From: Mycolicibacterium rufum
Lineage (GTDB): Bacteria > Actinomycetota > Actinomycetes > Mycobacteriales > Mycobacteriaceae
Reading direction: 5' to 3'
DNA length: 64,000 nucleotides
Assembly (NCBI RefSeq): GCF_022374875.2
Contig: NZ_CP092427.2
Span: 3,162,001-3,226,000 of the forward strand
Of this stretch, positions 1-8,308 are shown in pieces (position 1 is the first letter of the stretch; each line of letters starts with the position of its first letter). Position numbers and translations under genes: made by a program. The notes beneath the pieces are model-generated. The model saw only the letters and a list, made by a program, of their open reading frames with translations. It was not told where the DNA came from and made no database searches.

Positions 1-1
1 A

Positions 2-121
2 CTGGCCCAGCGGCCCGACGCGGCCGAGGTCGCCGGCATCGCGCTGGTGATGGCCGCGCTCGTGCTCAGCGCCCGGGCGGCGCGCCACACCGCCGGTCCC
101 GACGGCAGAATCGACCCATGA
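2..121 (+). CDS. C-terminal end of EamA/RhtA-type membrane exporter (partial)
   Basis: Only the last 39 residues lie in the window. They form one hydrophobic helix (roughly [17 protein letters not shown]) followed by a short polar tail. The pattern of a charged turn, then G-I-A-L-V and a small-residue-rich helix, resembles the last membrane segment of EamA/RhtA drug-metabolite transporters. The stop codon overlaps the next gene's ATG in an ATGA, so the two are probably translationally coupled. The identification rests on one helix and is tentative. Confidence 0.5.
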   Translation: MAQRPDAAEVAGIALVMAALVLSARAARHTAGPDGRIDP

Positions 122-1410
122 GCTGCTGCCACTCCGACTTCGACACCGCGTTCACCGTCGACGCGTCACGTATCACCTTCGGCCGCGGCTGCCTCCGCGA
201 AGCCGGCGACCGCGCCCGGGCGCTGCGCATGCGCCGGGTCGCGTTGTTCTCCGACCCGTCGGTGGCCCGGCTCGCGTTCTTCGCCACCGCGCACGACGCG
301 CTGCGCGACGCCGGCCTGGACGTCGTCACCTACACCGAGGCCAGGGTCGAGCCGACCGATGAATCCTTCCGCGCCGCAGCGGCTTTCGCCTCCGAGGTGA
401 AACCCGACGGGTACGTCTCGGTGGGTGGGGGATCGGTGATCGACACCGCGAAGGCCGCGAACCTGTACGCCACCCACCCTGCGGACTTCCTGGATTACGT
501 CAACGCGCCGATCGGCGCAGGCCGCCCGGTGCCGGGACCGCTGGCGCCGCACATCGCCTGCCCGACGACCTCGGGCACCGGCAGCGAGGTCACCGGCATC
601 GCGATCTTCGACCTGCTGTCGCTGCACGCGAAGACCGGGATCGCGAGCCCGGCGCTGCGGCCCACCGAGGCGCTGGTCGACCCCGACAGCACCGACACGC
701 TGCCCGGTGAGGTCGTCGCCTGCAGTGGACTCGACGTGCTGTCCCACGCGCTGGAGTCCTACACCGCGCGGCCGTTCACCGGGCGTGCCGCGCCCGCGCA
801 GGGCAGCCCGCGGCCGATGAGCCAGGGCGCCAACCCGTGGAGCGATCTGGGCAGCCGCGAGGCGCTCGGCCTGCTCGGCCGCTACCTCGAACGCGCCGTC
901 GCCGACGCCGCCGACCGGGAGGCCCGCGAACAGACCATGTGGGCGGCCACGCTGGCCGGGATCGCGTTCGGCAATGCGGGCGTACACATTCCGCACGCGA
1001 TGGCCTACGCGGTGGCCGGGCAGGTGCGGGAGTTCCATCCGTCGGGGTACCCCGGCGACGAACCGATCGTGCCGCACGGCATGTCGGTGATCCTCAACGC
1101 CCCGGCCGCGTTCCGGCTCACCGCCGACGCGGACCCGGCCCGGCACCTGGCCGCGGCCGGCCACCTCGGCGCCGACGTGGCGGGCGCCGACGACTCCGAC
1201 GCGGGCCCGGTGCTGGCCGAGCACCTCGTGCGCATCATGCGCGCGGTCGGCATGCCCGACGGACTCGCCGGCGTCGGCTACACCGAGTCCGACGCCGCCG
1301 CGCTGGCGGCCGGGGCCTGGCCGCAGCAGCGGCTGCTCGGCAACGCGCCGATCGACGTCGATGAAGCGTTGTTGGAGAACACCTTTCGGCACGCACTGCG
1401 GTACTGGTGA
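118..1410 (+). CDS. Iron-containing alcohol dehydrogenase, hydroxyacid-oxoacid transhydrogenase-like
   Basis: This 430-residue protein belongs to the iron-dependent group III dehydrogenases and most resembles the ADHFE1 (hydroxyacid-oxoacid transhydrogenase) branch. The N-terminal Rossmann-like domain has the NAD-binding GGGSVID motif near residue 102, then [10 protein letters not shown]. The helical domain carries the usual metal ligands: Asp and His in the [11 protein letters not shown] stretch, His in [11 protein letters not shown] and His in VPHGMSV. Its N-terminus, [12 protein letters not shown], is typical of that branch. Known members move hydride between 4-hydroxybutyrate-like and 2-oxo acids; the substrate here is not visible. 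It shares a 4-base overlap with the exporter upstream and with the thioesterase downstream, suggesting one transcript. Confidence 0.85.
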   Translation: MSCCHSDFDTAFTVDASRITFGRGCLREAGDRARALRMRRVALFSDPSVARLAFFATAHDALRDAGLDVVTYTEARVEPTDESFRAAAAFASEVKPDGYVSVGGGSVIDTAKAANLYATHPADFLDYVNAPIGAGRPVPGPLAPHIACPTTSGTGSEVTGIAIFDLLSLHAKTGIASPALRPTEALVDPDSTDTLPGEVVACSGLDVLSHALESYTARPFTGRAAPAQGSPRPMSQGANPWSDLGSREALGLLGRYLERAVADAADREAREQTMWAATLAGIAFGNAGVHIPHAMAYAVAGQVREFHPSGYPGDEPIVPHGMSVILNAPAAFRLTADADPARHLAAAGHLGADVAGADDSDAGPVLAEHLVRIMRAVGMPDGLAGVGYTESDAAALAAGAWPQQRLLGNAPIDVDEALLENTFRHALRYW

Positions 1411-1847
1411 CCATGAGCACCGAGCACGCCGGCGACTACCGGTACTTCCTGCCCATCACCACCCGCTGGATGGACAACGACGTCTACGGCCACGTCAACA
1501 ACGTCACCTACTACAGCTACTTCGACACCGTCGCGAACCACTACCTGATCACCGAGGGCGGCCTCGACATCCACGCCTCACCGGTCATCGCGCTGGTGGT
1601 GGAGTCCAGCTGTTCCTACCGCGCCCCGGCCGCCTACCCCGACGCGCTACGGGCCGGGTTGCGGGTGGACGCGCTGTCGCGCCGCTCGGTGAGCTGGGGC
1701 GTGGCGATCTTCCCGGCCGAGGGCGACGAGCCGATGGCGCACGGACGCTTCGTGCATGTCTTCGTCGACCGCGAACACCGCAGGGCGGTGCCGATCCCCG
1801 ACACCATCCGCACCGCGCTGGAAGCTATTGCCGCGCAGCCGCAATGA
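1407..1847 (+). CDS. Acyl-CoA thioesterase, 4HBT/FadM-YbgC hot-dog family
   Basis: A 146-residue single hot-dog domain. Near the N-terminus it has the 4-hydroxybenzoyl-CoA thioesterase signature [13 protein letters not shown] followed by [10 protein letters not shown]. The Asp of D-x-x-x-H-V-N-N is the expected catalytic residue. Members hydrolyse acyl-CoA or aryl-CoA thioesters in the cytoplasm. The GTG start at 1407 overlaps the dehydrogenase stop; an ATG two codons later (1413) is equally plausible. The 3' end overlaps the end of the convergent hydrolase gene by about 23 bases. Confidence 0.85.
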   Translation: MTMSTEHAGDYRYFLPITTRWMDNDVYGHVNNVTYYSYFDTVANHYLITEGGLDIHASPVIALVVESSCSYRAPAAYPDALRAGLRVDALSRRSVSWGVAIFPAEGDEPMAHGRFVHVFVDREHRRAVPIPDTIRTALEAIAAQPQ

Positions 1848-2496
1848 GGTCGGCCACCTCCTCGGCGACGCGCACCGCGGCCGGCTCCTCCGACGGGGCG
1901 TAGCGGTCCGCGGCCGCGTCGTACCGCGCCCCGGCGACCGCGCCGTGGTCGGTGTCGAGTTCGACGACGCGCACCGGCCAGCCGATCGCCTCCAACTCGT
2001 CGGCGAACGACCGGCTGACCGTGGCGGGGACGACGTCGTCAGCGCGGCCGTGCAGCAGGGTGAACGGGGCCCCGGGGCGCGCCCCGGGCAGCAGCTCGGC
2101 CAGCGGCTCACCGCTGACCGGATCACGCACCATGAAAGCGCCCGCCAGACAGACGGTCTGGCCGAGGGTGACGCCGAACCGCGGCGCGGTCAGTGTCATC
2201 CCCGCGGCGGCCGCCCCGCCCAGCGACCAGCCGACGAGCGTCATCCGGTCCGGCTCGGTGCACCAGCCGCGCACGTACTCGACCGAGGCGAGTAGATCCG
2301 CGCGGCCGCCGTCGGGCGCATGGGAGTCCCAGTCGGGCGCCACCACGCCGAAACCCCGCCGCTCGAGCGCCTCGGCGAGGCGGGCCACGGTGGCCCGGGC
2401 ATCGGTCTGCGTGCCGTGCCACAGCAGCAGCGACGGGTCCGACGGAGAGCCGTAGACGTCGGCGTGCCGGTGCGGGGCGTACTCCACGGTGTCCAT
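1825..2496 (-). CDS. Alpha/beta hydrolase, dienelactone-hydrolase-like
   Basis: The protein (223 residues from ATG 2496) has an alpha/beta-hydrolase core. LLLWHGTQTD supplies the oxyanion region, GWSLGG is the nucleophile elbow, LLHGRADDVVP carries the acid and LDTDHGAVAG the His. The substrate is unknown. An earlier in-frame ATG at 2544 overlaps the nei2 stop as ATGA, but the extra 16 codons have poor third-position GC and do not look like family sequence, so 2496 is preferred. It is the last gene of the minus-strand operon that begins with the SpoIIE phosphatase. Confidence 0.75.
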   Translation of the reverse strand: MDTVEYAPHRHADVYGSPSDPSLLLWHGTQTDARATVARLAEALERRGFGVVAPDWDSHAPDGGRADLLASVEYVRGWCTEPDRMTLVGWSLGGAAAAGMTLTAPRFGVTLGQTVCLAGAFMVRDPVSGEPLAELLPGARPGAPFTLLHGRADDVVPATVSRSFADELEAIGWPVRVVELDTDHGAVAGARYDAAADRYAPSEEPAAVRVAEEVADLIAAARQ

Positions 2497-2540
2497 CGGT
2501 GCGGTGTTCCCGCCACCGCCGGGTTCCACTCCGCGGTGCC

Positions 2541-3329
2541 TCATCGCTGACAGGTCGGACACCACCAGGTGCGCCGTCGCTCCGGATCGTTGGCCACCTC
2601 CGCGACCACCCGGACCGTCGTGCCGCAGCGCAGGCAGGGCCGGCCCGCCCGGCCCGCCACCCAGTGCTGCTCACCCTTGCGCCGCACCCCGGTGGTCACC
2701 TGCATCGCCCCCGGGACCGTGGCCGAGTGCCGCAGCGCCCGCGCCCCGAGCTCGAGCAGCGCCGTGGCGTCCACCCGGCTTACCGGCGTCCACGGGTCGT
2801 GGCCCCGCAGGAAGCACAGCTCGTTGGCCCACAGGTTGCCGAAGCCGGCCACGCGCCGCTGGTCGAGCAGGGCCGCGACGAGGGGACGCTGCGGGTCGGC
2901 GGTGAGACGCCGCGCGGCCTCGGCGAGGTCCCAGTCGTCGCGCAGCGGGTCGGGGCCGAGGTGGCCGATGCACTGCGCTTCGTCGGCGGTCCGGACCAGC
3001 TGCACCACAGGCAGTTTCACGCCGTAGGCGGCCGGACCGTCGGTGCGCAGGAGCACGCGGACGTCGGGCATCACCGAGCGCGGCAGCCAGCGGCCGGTCG
3101 GTGACACGGTCCAGGACCCGGACATCCGCAGGTGGGTGTGCAGGGTCAGCTCCCCGGACAGCCGCGTCAGCAGGTGCTTGCCATGCGTGAGGTGGGCCAG
3201 CACGGTGCGGCCCGCGAGGTCGTCGGTCGCGTGCGCGGGCACCCGCAACTCGCCGCGGGTCAGGGTGCGGCCGCGCAGCACACCGTCGAGGCGGCGGGCC
3301 AGGGCATAGACCGTGTCACCCTCGGGCAC
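2541..3329 (-). CDS. nei2: Endonuclease VIII-type DNA glycosylase Nei2 (Fpg/Nei family)
   Basis: This 262-residue bifunctional glycosylase/AP lyase removes oxidised bases during base excision repair. It begins MPEGDT, giving after Met removal the catalytic Pro and Glu that define Nei-type enzymes. The H2TH region contains GFGNLWANELCFLRG. The C-terminal zinc finger is formed by C-L-R-C and C-P-T-C around residues 234-260, with the DNA-contacting Arg in PERRRTWW. It starts only 6 bases after the STAS gene, in the operon that encodes a putative light-sensing cobalamin protein. A link between light or oxidative stress and DNA repair is therefore suggested, as inference. Confidence 0.9.
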   Translation of the reverse strand: MPEGDTVYALARRLDGVLRGRTLTRGELRVPAHATDDLAGRTVLAHLTHGKHLLTRLSGELTLHTHLRMSGSWTVSPTGRWLPRSVMPDVRVLLRTDGPAAYGVKLPVVQLVRTADEAQCIGHLGPDPLRDDWDLAEAARRLTADPQRPLVAALLDQRRVAGFGNLWANELCFLRGHDPWTPVSRVDATALLELGARALRHSATVPGAMQVTTGVRRKGEQHWVAGRAGRPCLRCGTTVRVVAEVANDPERRRTWWCPTCQR

Positions 3330-3335
3330 GTCGGC

Positions 3336-3683
3336 TCAGACGATGCCGGATTCGCTCGGCTGTTCGCGGGCGGGCCGGGTGGTGAGGTGGTCGAGGACAC
3401 CGGTGATGTCGAGGATCCGCTGCAGCTGGGCAGGCCGGTGGTCCAGATGCAAATGCACGCCGGCGGTCGAGGTCTTGCGGTGGATCAGCAGCAGACCCGA
3501 CAGCCCCGCCGAATCGCAGAACGTCAGCTCGGTGAAGTCGAGGTGCAGATCGGTGACCGACGGGCCGGCGAGCGCCGCCGACACGGCGGCGATCAGTTCG
3601 CCGGTGCTCTGGTAGTCGAGGTCGCCGCCGACGCGCAGCGTCAGCGCCGTGCCGTCGATGTCGGTGCTCAGCATCAGGTTCAT
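3336..3683 (-). CDS. STAS-domain anti-sigma factor antagonist
   Basis: A 115-residue SpoIIAA/RsbV-like single STAS domain. The strand-helix pattern LTLRVGGDLDYQST...DLHLDFTELTFCDSAGLSGLL is characteristic. The Ser in the D-S-A-G-L loop is the usual site phosphorylated by an anti-sigma kinase and dephosphorylated by a PP2C partner. Its ATG overlaps the stop of the cobalamin-binding protein gene (ATGA at 3680-3683). A PP2C phosphatase is encoded two genes upstream. No RsbW-type kinase gene is visible in the window, so the cognate sigma/anti-sigma pair must lie elsewhere. Confidence 0.85.
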   Translation of the reverse strand: MNLMLSTDIDGTALTLRVGGDLDYQSTGELIAAVSAALAGPSVTDLHLDFTELTFCDSAGLSGLLLIHRKTSTAGVHLHLDHRPAQLQRILDITGVLDHLTTRPAREQPSESGIV

Positions 3684-4729
3684 GCGGTCGCCGCCTGGTC
3701 GATCGGGGCCGGCTCGAGGGCGCGGCGGGCTTCGGCCAGCAGGCGCTGGGCCCGGGGGAACTCGGACAGCTGCGTCGCCAGCGAGTGCAGTGCCGGGTGC
3801 AGCGACGCCGACGGGACGCCGCGGGCGGACAGGATCTCGGCCGTCCAGGTGACGAAGTCGGCGAACAGCGCGTCGTCGTCGGTGTAGAGGGCGGTGGCGA
3901 GGAAGTCCACGATGTGCGCGATGTCCTCGGTCGTGTGCTGGCGCTGTTCCTCGGTGTAGTCACGCATCGCGGGGAACTGTTGCTCCAACTCGGCGATCGT
4001 CGTCGAGACCAGCTGGCCCGCCGTGGCGCTGACCATCGTGTACTCCTGGTCGGCGAGGTGCGGGAGGTCGTCGATGGGTTGATGCGGCCGGCCCGCCGCC
4101 TGGCGCGGCAACCCCTGCTGCAGTTGCGCGGCCGCGGTGCGGGCGTCGGGTGCCCAGCCGTCGGCGCCGAGCAGACGCGCGAAGCGGCCGTCGGTGCCGA
4201 ACGCCGCGCCGCCCGCCAGCACCGGCACCCCGGCGGCCTGGCACGCGGTGATCGCAGCGTGCGCGGTGGGCAGCCGGGTGGGGATCATGCAGGACAGCGC
4301 GACCGCGTCCGGGCCGGTCTGGTGCAGGCGGGCGATCAGGTGCGGCGTCGGCACCTGCGCGCCGAGGAAATCGACCTGCCAGCCGCGCAGCCGCAGCACC
4401 TCGGCCAGCAACCGGGCCGGCAGGGCGTGCCATTCGCCGTCCACGCACGCGACCGTGACCCGGCCCTGCGGCGCCGCAGGCGCGAACGCGGGGTGATGGG
4501 CCAGCGCCGCGATCACCCGGTCGTTGATCGCGGTCGCCACGTGCTCCTGCGCGACGGTGATCCGGTTGGCGGCCCACTCGGCGCCGACCCGCTGCTGCAC
4601 GGGCGCGATGATGTCGAGCAGGATCTCCTCGCACGGGGTCCCGGCGTCCGCGGCGGCGAACACGGCGTCCACCGCGGCGTACTCGTCGCCGTCGATGATC
4701 GCGGCCCACAGCTGTTCGGTCGTGCTCAT
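3680..4729 (-). CDS. Stand-alone cobalamin-binding protein, putative B12 photoreceptor (CarH-like sensor domain)
   Basis: This 349-residue protein lacks the MerR DNA-binding domain of CarH/LitR. Residues 1-80 form a helical cap with W52, nine residues, then E62-H63, which is the W-x9-E-H signature of light-sensing AdoCbl domains. Residues 90-205 form a Rossmann B12-binding domain. It has E99-W-H101 at the E/D-x-H base-off site, although the following Gly is Pro, and then SCMIPTRLP and VLAGGAAFG. Residues 225-349 are a predicted all-helical output domain that I do not recognise. It lies between the SpoIIE phosphatase and STAS genes with ATGA overlaps on both sides, consistent with controlling partner switching. 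The ATG at 4729 fits the domain start and overlaps the upstream stop. Light sensing is inferred from motif and context. Confidence 0.75.
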   Translation of the reverse strand: MSTTEQLWAAIIDGDEYAAVDAVFAAADAGTPCEEILLDIIAPVQQRVGAEWAANRITVAQEHVATAINDRVIAALAHHPAFAPAAPQGRVTVACVDGEWHALPARLLAEVLRLRGWQVDFLGAQVPTPHLIARLHQTGPDAVALSCMIPTRLPTAHAAITACQAAGVPVLAGGAAFGTDGRFARLLGADGWAPDARTAAAQLQQGLPRQAAGRPHQPIDDLPHLADQEYTMVSATAGQLVSTTIAELEQQFPAMRDYTEEQRQHTTEDIAHIVDFLATALYTDDDALFADFVTWTAEILSARGVPSASLHPALHSLATQLSEFPRAQRLLAEARRALEPAPIDQAATA

Positions 4730-6393
4730 GCTGATGCGGTGTACCTCCCGGCGGTGTGCCCGTCGACCGCGCTGAGGTGGGTGCGGCGCGGTGCGGTGAT
4801 GGCCACCACCGCGATGTCGTCGTGTGCCCGACCGTGTACCCACTGCGAGGCGAGCATCATGATCCGTTCCACGACGGCTTCGGCGGGCATGCCCACGCAC
4901 TGGCGCAGTGCCGTCCTGAGACGTTCCTCGCCGAACATGTCGGCGCCCATCGGCCCGCCGTGCGCCTCGGTCACCCCGTCGGTGTAGAGCAGGCACGTCT
5001 CGCCCGGGGCGAGCGCGGTGTCGAAGGTGCGCGACCTGATCTCCGGCAGCGCCCCGACGAGGGTGCCGCGGGTGTCGGCCTCCTCGACGCGTCCGTCCGC
5101 CCGCACGATCAGCGGCGGCAGGTGGCCCGCGCTGGTCAGACGCAGGTGCACCTGACCTTCGCGCCGCGACACCGAAGCCAGCACCAGTGTGGCGAACCGG
5201 GCGTGGTCGCCGGACAGCAGCGCGCTGTTGAGGAGGCGCAGCACGCCGGCGTGGTCCTCGGCCAGCGGCGCGAGCGCCTGCAGGGTGTTGCGGATCTTGC
5301 CGGTCACCACGGCGGCTTCCAGGCCCTTGTCGCAGACGTCGCCGAGCACGACCAGGGTCTCGTCCTCCGGGGCCGCGGCGGGATGGACGTCGTAGAAGTC
5401 ACCGCTGACGAGGTGGTGGTCGTCGGAGGCGCGGTAGCCGCCGGCCAGTTCGATGCCGTGGAAGCGGTGCAGCCGCGGCGGCAGCAGGTCGCGCATCAGC
5501 GTGTTGGTGATGGCCGCCTGCTCGCCGTAGAGCCGGGCCGCGGACAGCGCGGCCCCGGCGCGCGCGGCGAACAGCCGGGCGAACACCTCCTCGCCGTCGT
5601 CGAACGCCATCTGCGAGGTCTGTCGCAGCAGGACCAGGGCCCCGGCCGGCACCCCGTGGCCGGGCAGCGGGGTGATGACGATCGATCCCACGGGACCGCG
5701 GAACGCGGACGGGATCAGCCAGTCGGGCACCGAGGCGGGATCGATCCACCGCGACGGGACGGGCGGGAAACCGCGCAGCGCCTCGGTGAGCCCGGCGACG
5801 AGATCGGGTGCGCCGTCGACGAGGCGCTGCTCGATGCGGCCGTCGGGTCCGCAGAACACCAACGGGATGCGCCCGCTGGAGGCAGGCGCCACGACCACCG
5901 CGGCGTCCGCGAGGTGCCGGGCCGCCAGCCGGGCGGTGGCCTCCATGCAGCGGTCGACGTTGAGCGACGCCATCAACTCCGTCGACGCCTCGTCGAGGAA
6001 CGTCGCCCGGTCACGCTCCCGGCTCACCGCTTCCTGGGCCTGCAGCAATGCGTGCGCGGTGTCGCTGAACAGCCACCACGCCACCTCGCCGCCGGGCAAC
6101 ACTGTCGGGCGGGCCTCCACGTCGCGGCCCTCGACGGTCCCGGTGACACCGCGCGACGCGGCGGCGAGCCCGAGGTCAGCAGGGTCACCGAGGTCCTGGT
6201 GCGCCGCCGCCAGCCAGCCCGGCAGCGCGGCGGACAGCGTGGCGCCCTGCACGGCGTGAGGTAACAGGGCCCGGGCGGCGGCGCTCGATGCGTGGACGGT
6301 GCCGGCCGGGCTGATCACGACGACCGGGTGGGGCACCGCGTCCCAGGAGGTATCGACGCCGACGGCGACGCCGGACGGAGCCTCCTCGCGCAT
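4726..6393 (-). CDS. PAS-GAF-SpoIIE PP2C-type phosphatase
   Basis: A 555-residue cytoplasmic RsbU/RsbP-like phosphatase. Residues 10-120 look PAS-like (WDAVPHPVVVISPAGTVHASSAAAR), about 130-310 GAF-like, and 330-540 a SpoIIE PP2C domain. Metal-binding motifs are SGDFYDV, LGDVCDKG, YTDGVTE and HDDIAVVA. Such proteins dephosphorylate STAS anti-anti-sigma factors; the STAS gene lies two genes downstream in the same operon. The start was placed at ATG 6393 because translation upstream of it is compositionally unlike coding sequence and would run over the divergent promoter region. Confidence 0.9.
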   Translation of the reverse strand: MREEAPSGVAVGVDTSWDAVPHPVVVISPAGTVHASSAAARALLPHAVQGATLSAALPGWLAAAHQDLGDPADLGLAAASRGVTGTVEGRDVEARPTVLPGGEVAWWLFSDTAHALLQAQEAVSRERDRATFLDEASTELMASLNVDRCMEATARLAARHLADAAVVVAPASSGRIPLVFCGPDGRIEQRLVDGAPDLVAGLTEALRGFPPVPSRWIDPASVPDWLIPSAFRGPVGSIVITPLPGHGVPAGALVLLRQTSQMAFDDGEEVFARLFAARAGAALSAARLYGEQAAITNTLMRDLLPPRLHRFHGIELAGGYRASDDHHLVSGDFYDVHPAAAPEDETLVVLGDVCDKGLEAAVVTGKIRNTLQALAPLAEDHAGVLRLLNSALLSGDHARFATLVLASVSRREGQVHLRLTSAGHLPPLIVRADGRVEEADTRGTLVGALPEIRSRTFDTALAPGETCLLYTDGVTEAHGGPMGADMFGEERLRTALRQCVGMPAEAVVERIMMLASQWVHGRAHDDIAVVAITAPRRTHLSAVDGHTAGRYTASA

Positions 6394-6420
6394 GTCAGCC
6401 TTCCGATCGTTGTCTTTGCC

Positions 6421-6449
6421 ACTGTACGCAGGGCCGGTGCGGCGGTGAA
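6421..6449 (-). promoter_or_regulatory. Candidate sigma70-type promoter of the SpoIIE-B12-STAS-nei2 operon
   Basis: Read on the minus strand, TTCACC (6449-6444) and TACAGT (6426-6421) are separated by 17 bases. Each matches the housekeeping -35/-10 consensus at four of six positions. The expected transcription start would lie about 20-25 bases before the ATG at 6393. I saw no convincing SigF-type GTTT/GGGTA element, but this was judged by eye. Confidence 0.4.
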
Positions 6450-6494
6450 CAATTGATTTGCCCCGACGGCGGCTGCCGGACCACCCTGGGGACA

Positions 6495-7721
6495 GTGAGC
6501 CGCGCCCCGAGCACCGCCCCTGCACCGACGGTAACCCATGGTCGGCCCCGACCGGCCATCGTCACGGTGTTCACGGCGGTCGCGATCATGCTGGTGGCGG
6601 CCAATCTGCGTCCCGCGGTGGTGGCGGTGGCCCCGCTGGTCGGCGACATCAAGGCGGCGACGGGCTGGAGCAGCGCGGTGACCGGGCTGCTCACCACGCT
6701 GCCGGTGCTGGTGTTCGGTCTGGTCGCCCCGCTGGCGCCGCGCTGCGCGGCCCGCTTCGGCATCGAACGGACCGTGTTCGCGGCTATGGCCGTGCTGATC
6801 GTGGCGACCGCGGTGCGCCTGATGCCCGCACCGAGCGCGCTGTTCGCGGGTTCGGCGCTGGCCGGTGCCGGCATCGGGATCTGCAATGTCGTGCTGCCCT
6901 CGCTGATCAAGCGGGATTTCCCGCACCGCTCCGGGCTGATGACCGGTCTGTACTCGATGACGCTGTCCGGCGGCGCCGCCGCGGCGGCCGCGCTGACGAT
7001 CCCGATCAACGACGCGCTGGGCGGCGACTGGCGGTTGGCGCTGGCGAGCTGGGGGCTGTTCGCGGTGCTCGCGCTCGTCATCTGGATCCCGCAGCTGCGG
7101 CGGGTGCACCGCGTCCAGGTCGGCCGCACGCCACCGTCGCTGTGGCGCAATCCGGTCGCGTGGGCCATCACGGTGTTCATGGCCGCGCAGTCGCTGATCT
7201 TCTACACCTTCACCGCGTGGCTGCCCGAGGTCCTGATCGACCGCGGCATGTCGCCGGGCGCCGCCGGAGCGGTGCTGGCGCTGGGCCAGGTGGCCGGGCT
7301 GTCGATGTCGCTGGTCGCGCCGATCGTCGCCGGCCGCTCCGCCGACCAACGGGTGATCACGATGCTGGCGCTGGCCACCACCGCGGTCGGCTTCGTCGGC
7401 CTGCTGACCACCCACTCCGCGCCCACCCTGTGGGCCATGCTCGTGATGGCCGGGCCCGGCGCGTCGATCAGCCTGGCGCTGCTGTTCATGGTGCTGCGGA
7501 GCACGTCGACGGTGCAGACCAGCCAGGTGTCGGGGATGGCGCAGAGCGTCGGCTACGGGCTTGCCGCCGTCGGTCCGGTGGCGATCGGCCTGCTGCACGA
7601 CGTGACCGGGTCGTGGACCGTCGCGATGGCGGTGCTGGCGCTCGCGCTGCTGCCGCAGGCGCTCTCGACGCTGCTCGCCGCGAAGGACGTCACGATGGAC
7701 GCCCATCAAAAAAGCCGGTGA
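6495..7721 (+). CDS. MFS transporter of the CynX/NimT family
   Basis: A 408-residue protein with about 12 hydrophobic segments. The opening motif VAIMLVAANLRPAVVAVAPL is the hallmark of the CynX/NimT (cyanate or 2-nitroimidazole) branch of the major facilitator superfamily. Its direction of transport and substrate are not evident. It is divergent from the phosphatase operon with about 100 bases between starts. A GTG at 6495 is chosen over a TTG at 6453. The stop codon lies inside the hairpin at 7712-7741, shared with the convergent small gene. Confidence 0.8.
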   Translation: MSRAPSTAPAPTVTHGRPRPAIVTVFTAVAIMLVAANLRPAVVAVAPLVGDIKAATGWSSAVTGLLTTLPVLVFGLVAPLAPRCAARFGIERTVFAAMAVLIVATAVRLMPAPSALFAGSALAGAGIGICNVVLPSLIKRDFPHRSGLMTGLYSMTLSGGAAAAAALTIPINDALGGDWRLALASWGLFAVLALVIWIPQLRRVHRVQVGRTPPSLWRNPVAWAITVFMAAQSLIFYTFTAWLPEVLIDRGMSPGAAGAVLALGQVAGLSMSLVAPIVAGRSADQRVITMLALATTAVGFVGLLTTHSAPTLWAMLVMAGPGASISLALLFMVLRSTSTVQTSQVSGMAQSVGYGLAAVGPVAIGLLHDVTGSWTVAMAVLALALLPQALSTLLAAKDVTMDAHQKSR

Positions 7722-7741
7722 CCGTTCGGGGTCACCGGCTT
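7712..7741 (-). terminator. Rho-independent terminator for the small minus-strand gene
   Basis: A perfect 12-bp stem (AAGCCGGTGACC at 7712-7723 pairing with 7730-7741) encloses a six-base loop. On the minus strand it is followed by six T residues (plus-strand A run at 7708-7713), making a canonical intrinsic terminator. It overlaps the last codons and stop of the convergent MFS gene, so it may also slow transcription from the other side. Confidence 0.8.
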
Positions 7742-7757
7742 CGACGGGATGCTCGCG

Positions 7758-7901
7758 TCAGCCCTGGGCGGTCTCGTAGCGTTCGGCGACCGCCAGCAGC
7801 TCATCGCGGATGGACGAGTCGGGCAGCGACCGGATCCGCGCGTAGAGGCGCCGCCGGTCACGGGCGAGCTTGATGTTGGCGCGGAACTGCGCGACAGACA
7901 T
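7758..7901 (-). CDS. Small basic conserved protein, 47 residues
   Basis: Begins MSVAQFRANIKLARDRR and continues with a charged amphipathic helix (RIRSLPDSSIRDELLAVAERYE). It is predicted to be entirely helical, with a basic N-terminal half and an acidic C-terminal half. I know of similar short proteins in mycobacteria but no function. Support for its being real comes from the strong terminator just downstream and from regular codon use. The start at 7901 was chosen because the extension upstream is arginine/proline noise. Function unknown. Confidence 0.65.
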   Translation of the reverse strand: MSVAQFRANIKLARDRRRLYARIRSLPDSSIRDELLAVAERYETAQG

Positions 7902-7955
7902 GGTGCGTGTACTCCTCGATCGTGTCCCCGGGTCCCGGGAACGGGTGGTGGCGGG

Positions 7956-7985
7956 CCTGCTGGGCGGGGATCGCCCTCCAGCAGG
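7956..7985 (-). other. Stem-loop in the leader of the 47-residue gene
   Basis: CCTGCTGG at 7956-7963 pairs perfectly with CCAGCAGG at 7978-7985 around a 14-base loop, extendable by a G-U pair. It lies 55 bases upstream of the minus-strand gene starting at 7901, so it would be in the 5' leader if transcription starts further upstream. No riboswitch class was recognised. The rest of the 236 bases between 7902 and 8137 shows nothing else I can name. Confidence 0.35.
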
Positions 7986-8137
7986 CACAACGGGTCATGC
8001 TCCCTTGTTAATTCCGTGTAAATCAACTTCGCTGGGTGTGAGTTCACCGACTGTGAGCGCCATCACGTCGTTTGCTGTGCGGCGGCACGAGTGCGTTTCA
8101 CAGGACTAGTGCGGCGCGTAGTGGGTACCGGGAGCAC

Positions 8138-8308
8138 ATGGCACCCGACGACGCTGATCTCGACGACGTGATGGTTCCCACCGAGCAAGCTCACCCCGAT
8201 CACCGTGAGCACGCCAAGGCGTCCGATCACCCCGACGACGACGACCTGGCGCGGCGCACCGAGCACGAGCGCCACGTGGTCGAGGCGGACCGGGAGACGG
8301 GCCGGTGA
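8138..8308 (+). CDS. Small acidic His/Asp-rich protein, 56 residues
   Basis: Starts MAPDDADLDDVMVPTEQ and is dominated by Asp, Glu, His and Arg (for example SDHPDDDDLARRTEHERH). It has no signal peptide or hydrophobic segment and is probably disordered. A purine-rich stretch (gggagc) precedes the ATG. Its stop overlaps the GTG of the next small gene, which supports both as a coupled pair. Function unknown; metal binding is possible from composition but not shown. Confidence 0.5.
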   Translation: MAPDDADLDDVMVPTEQAHPDHREHAKASDHPDDDDLARRTEHERHVVEADRETGR

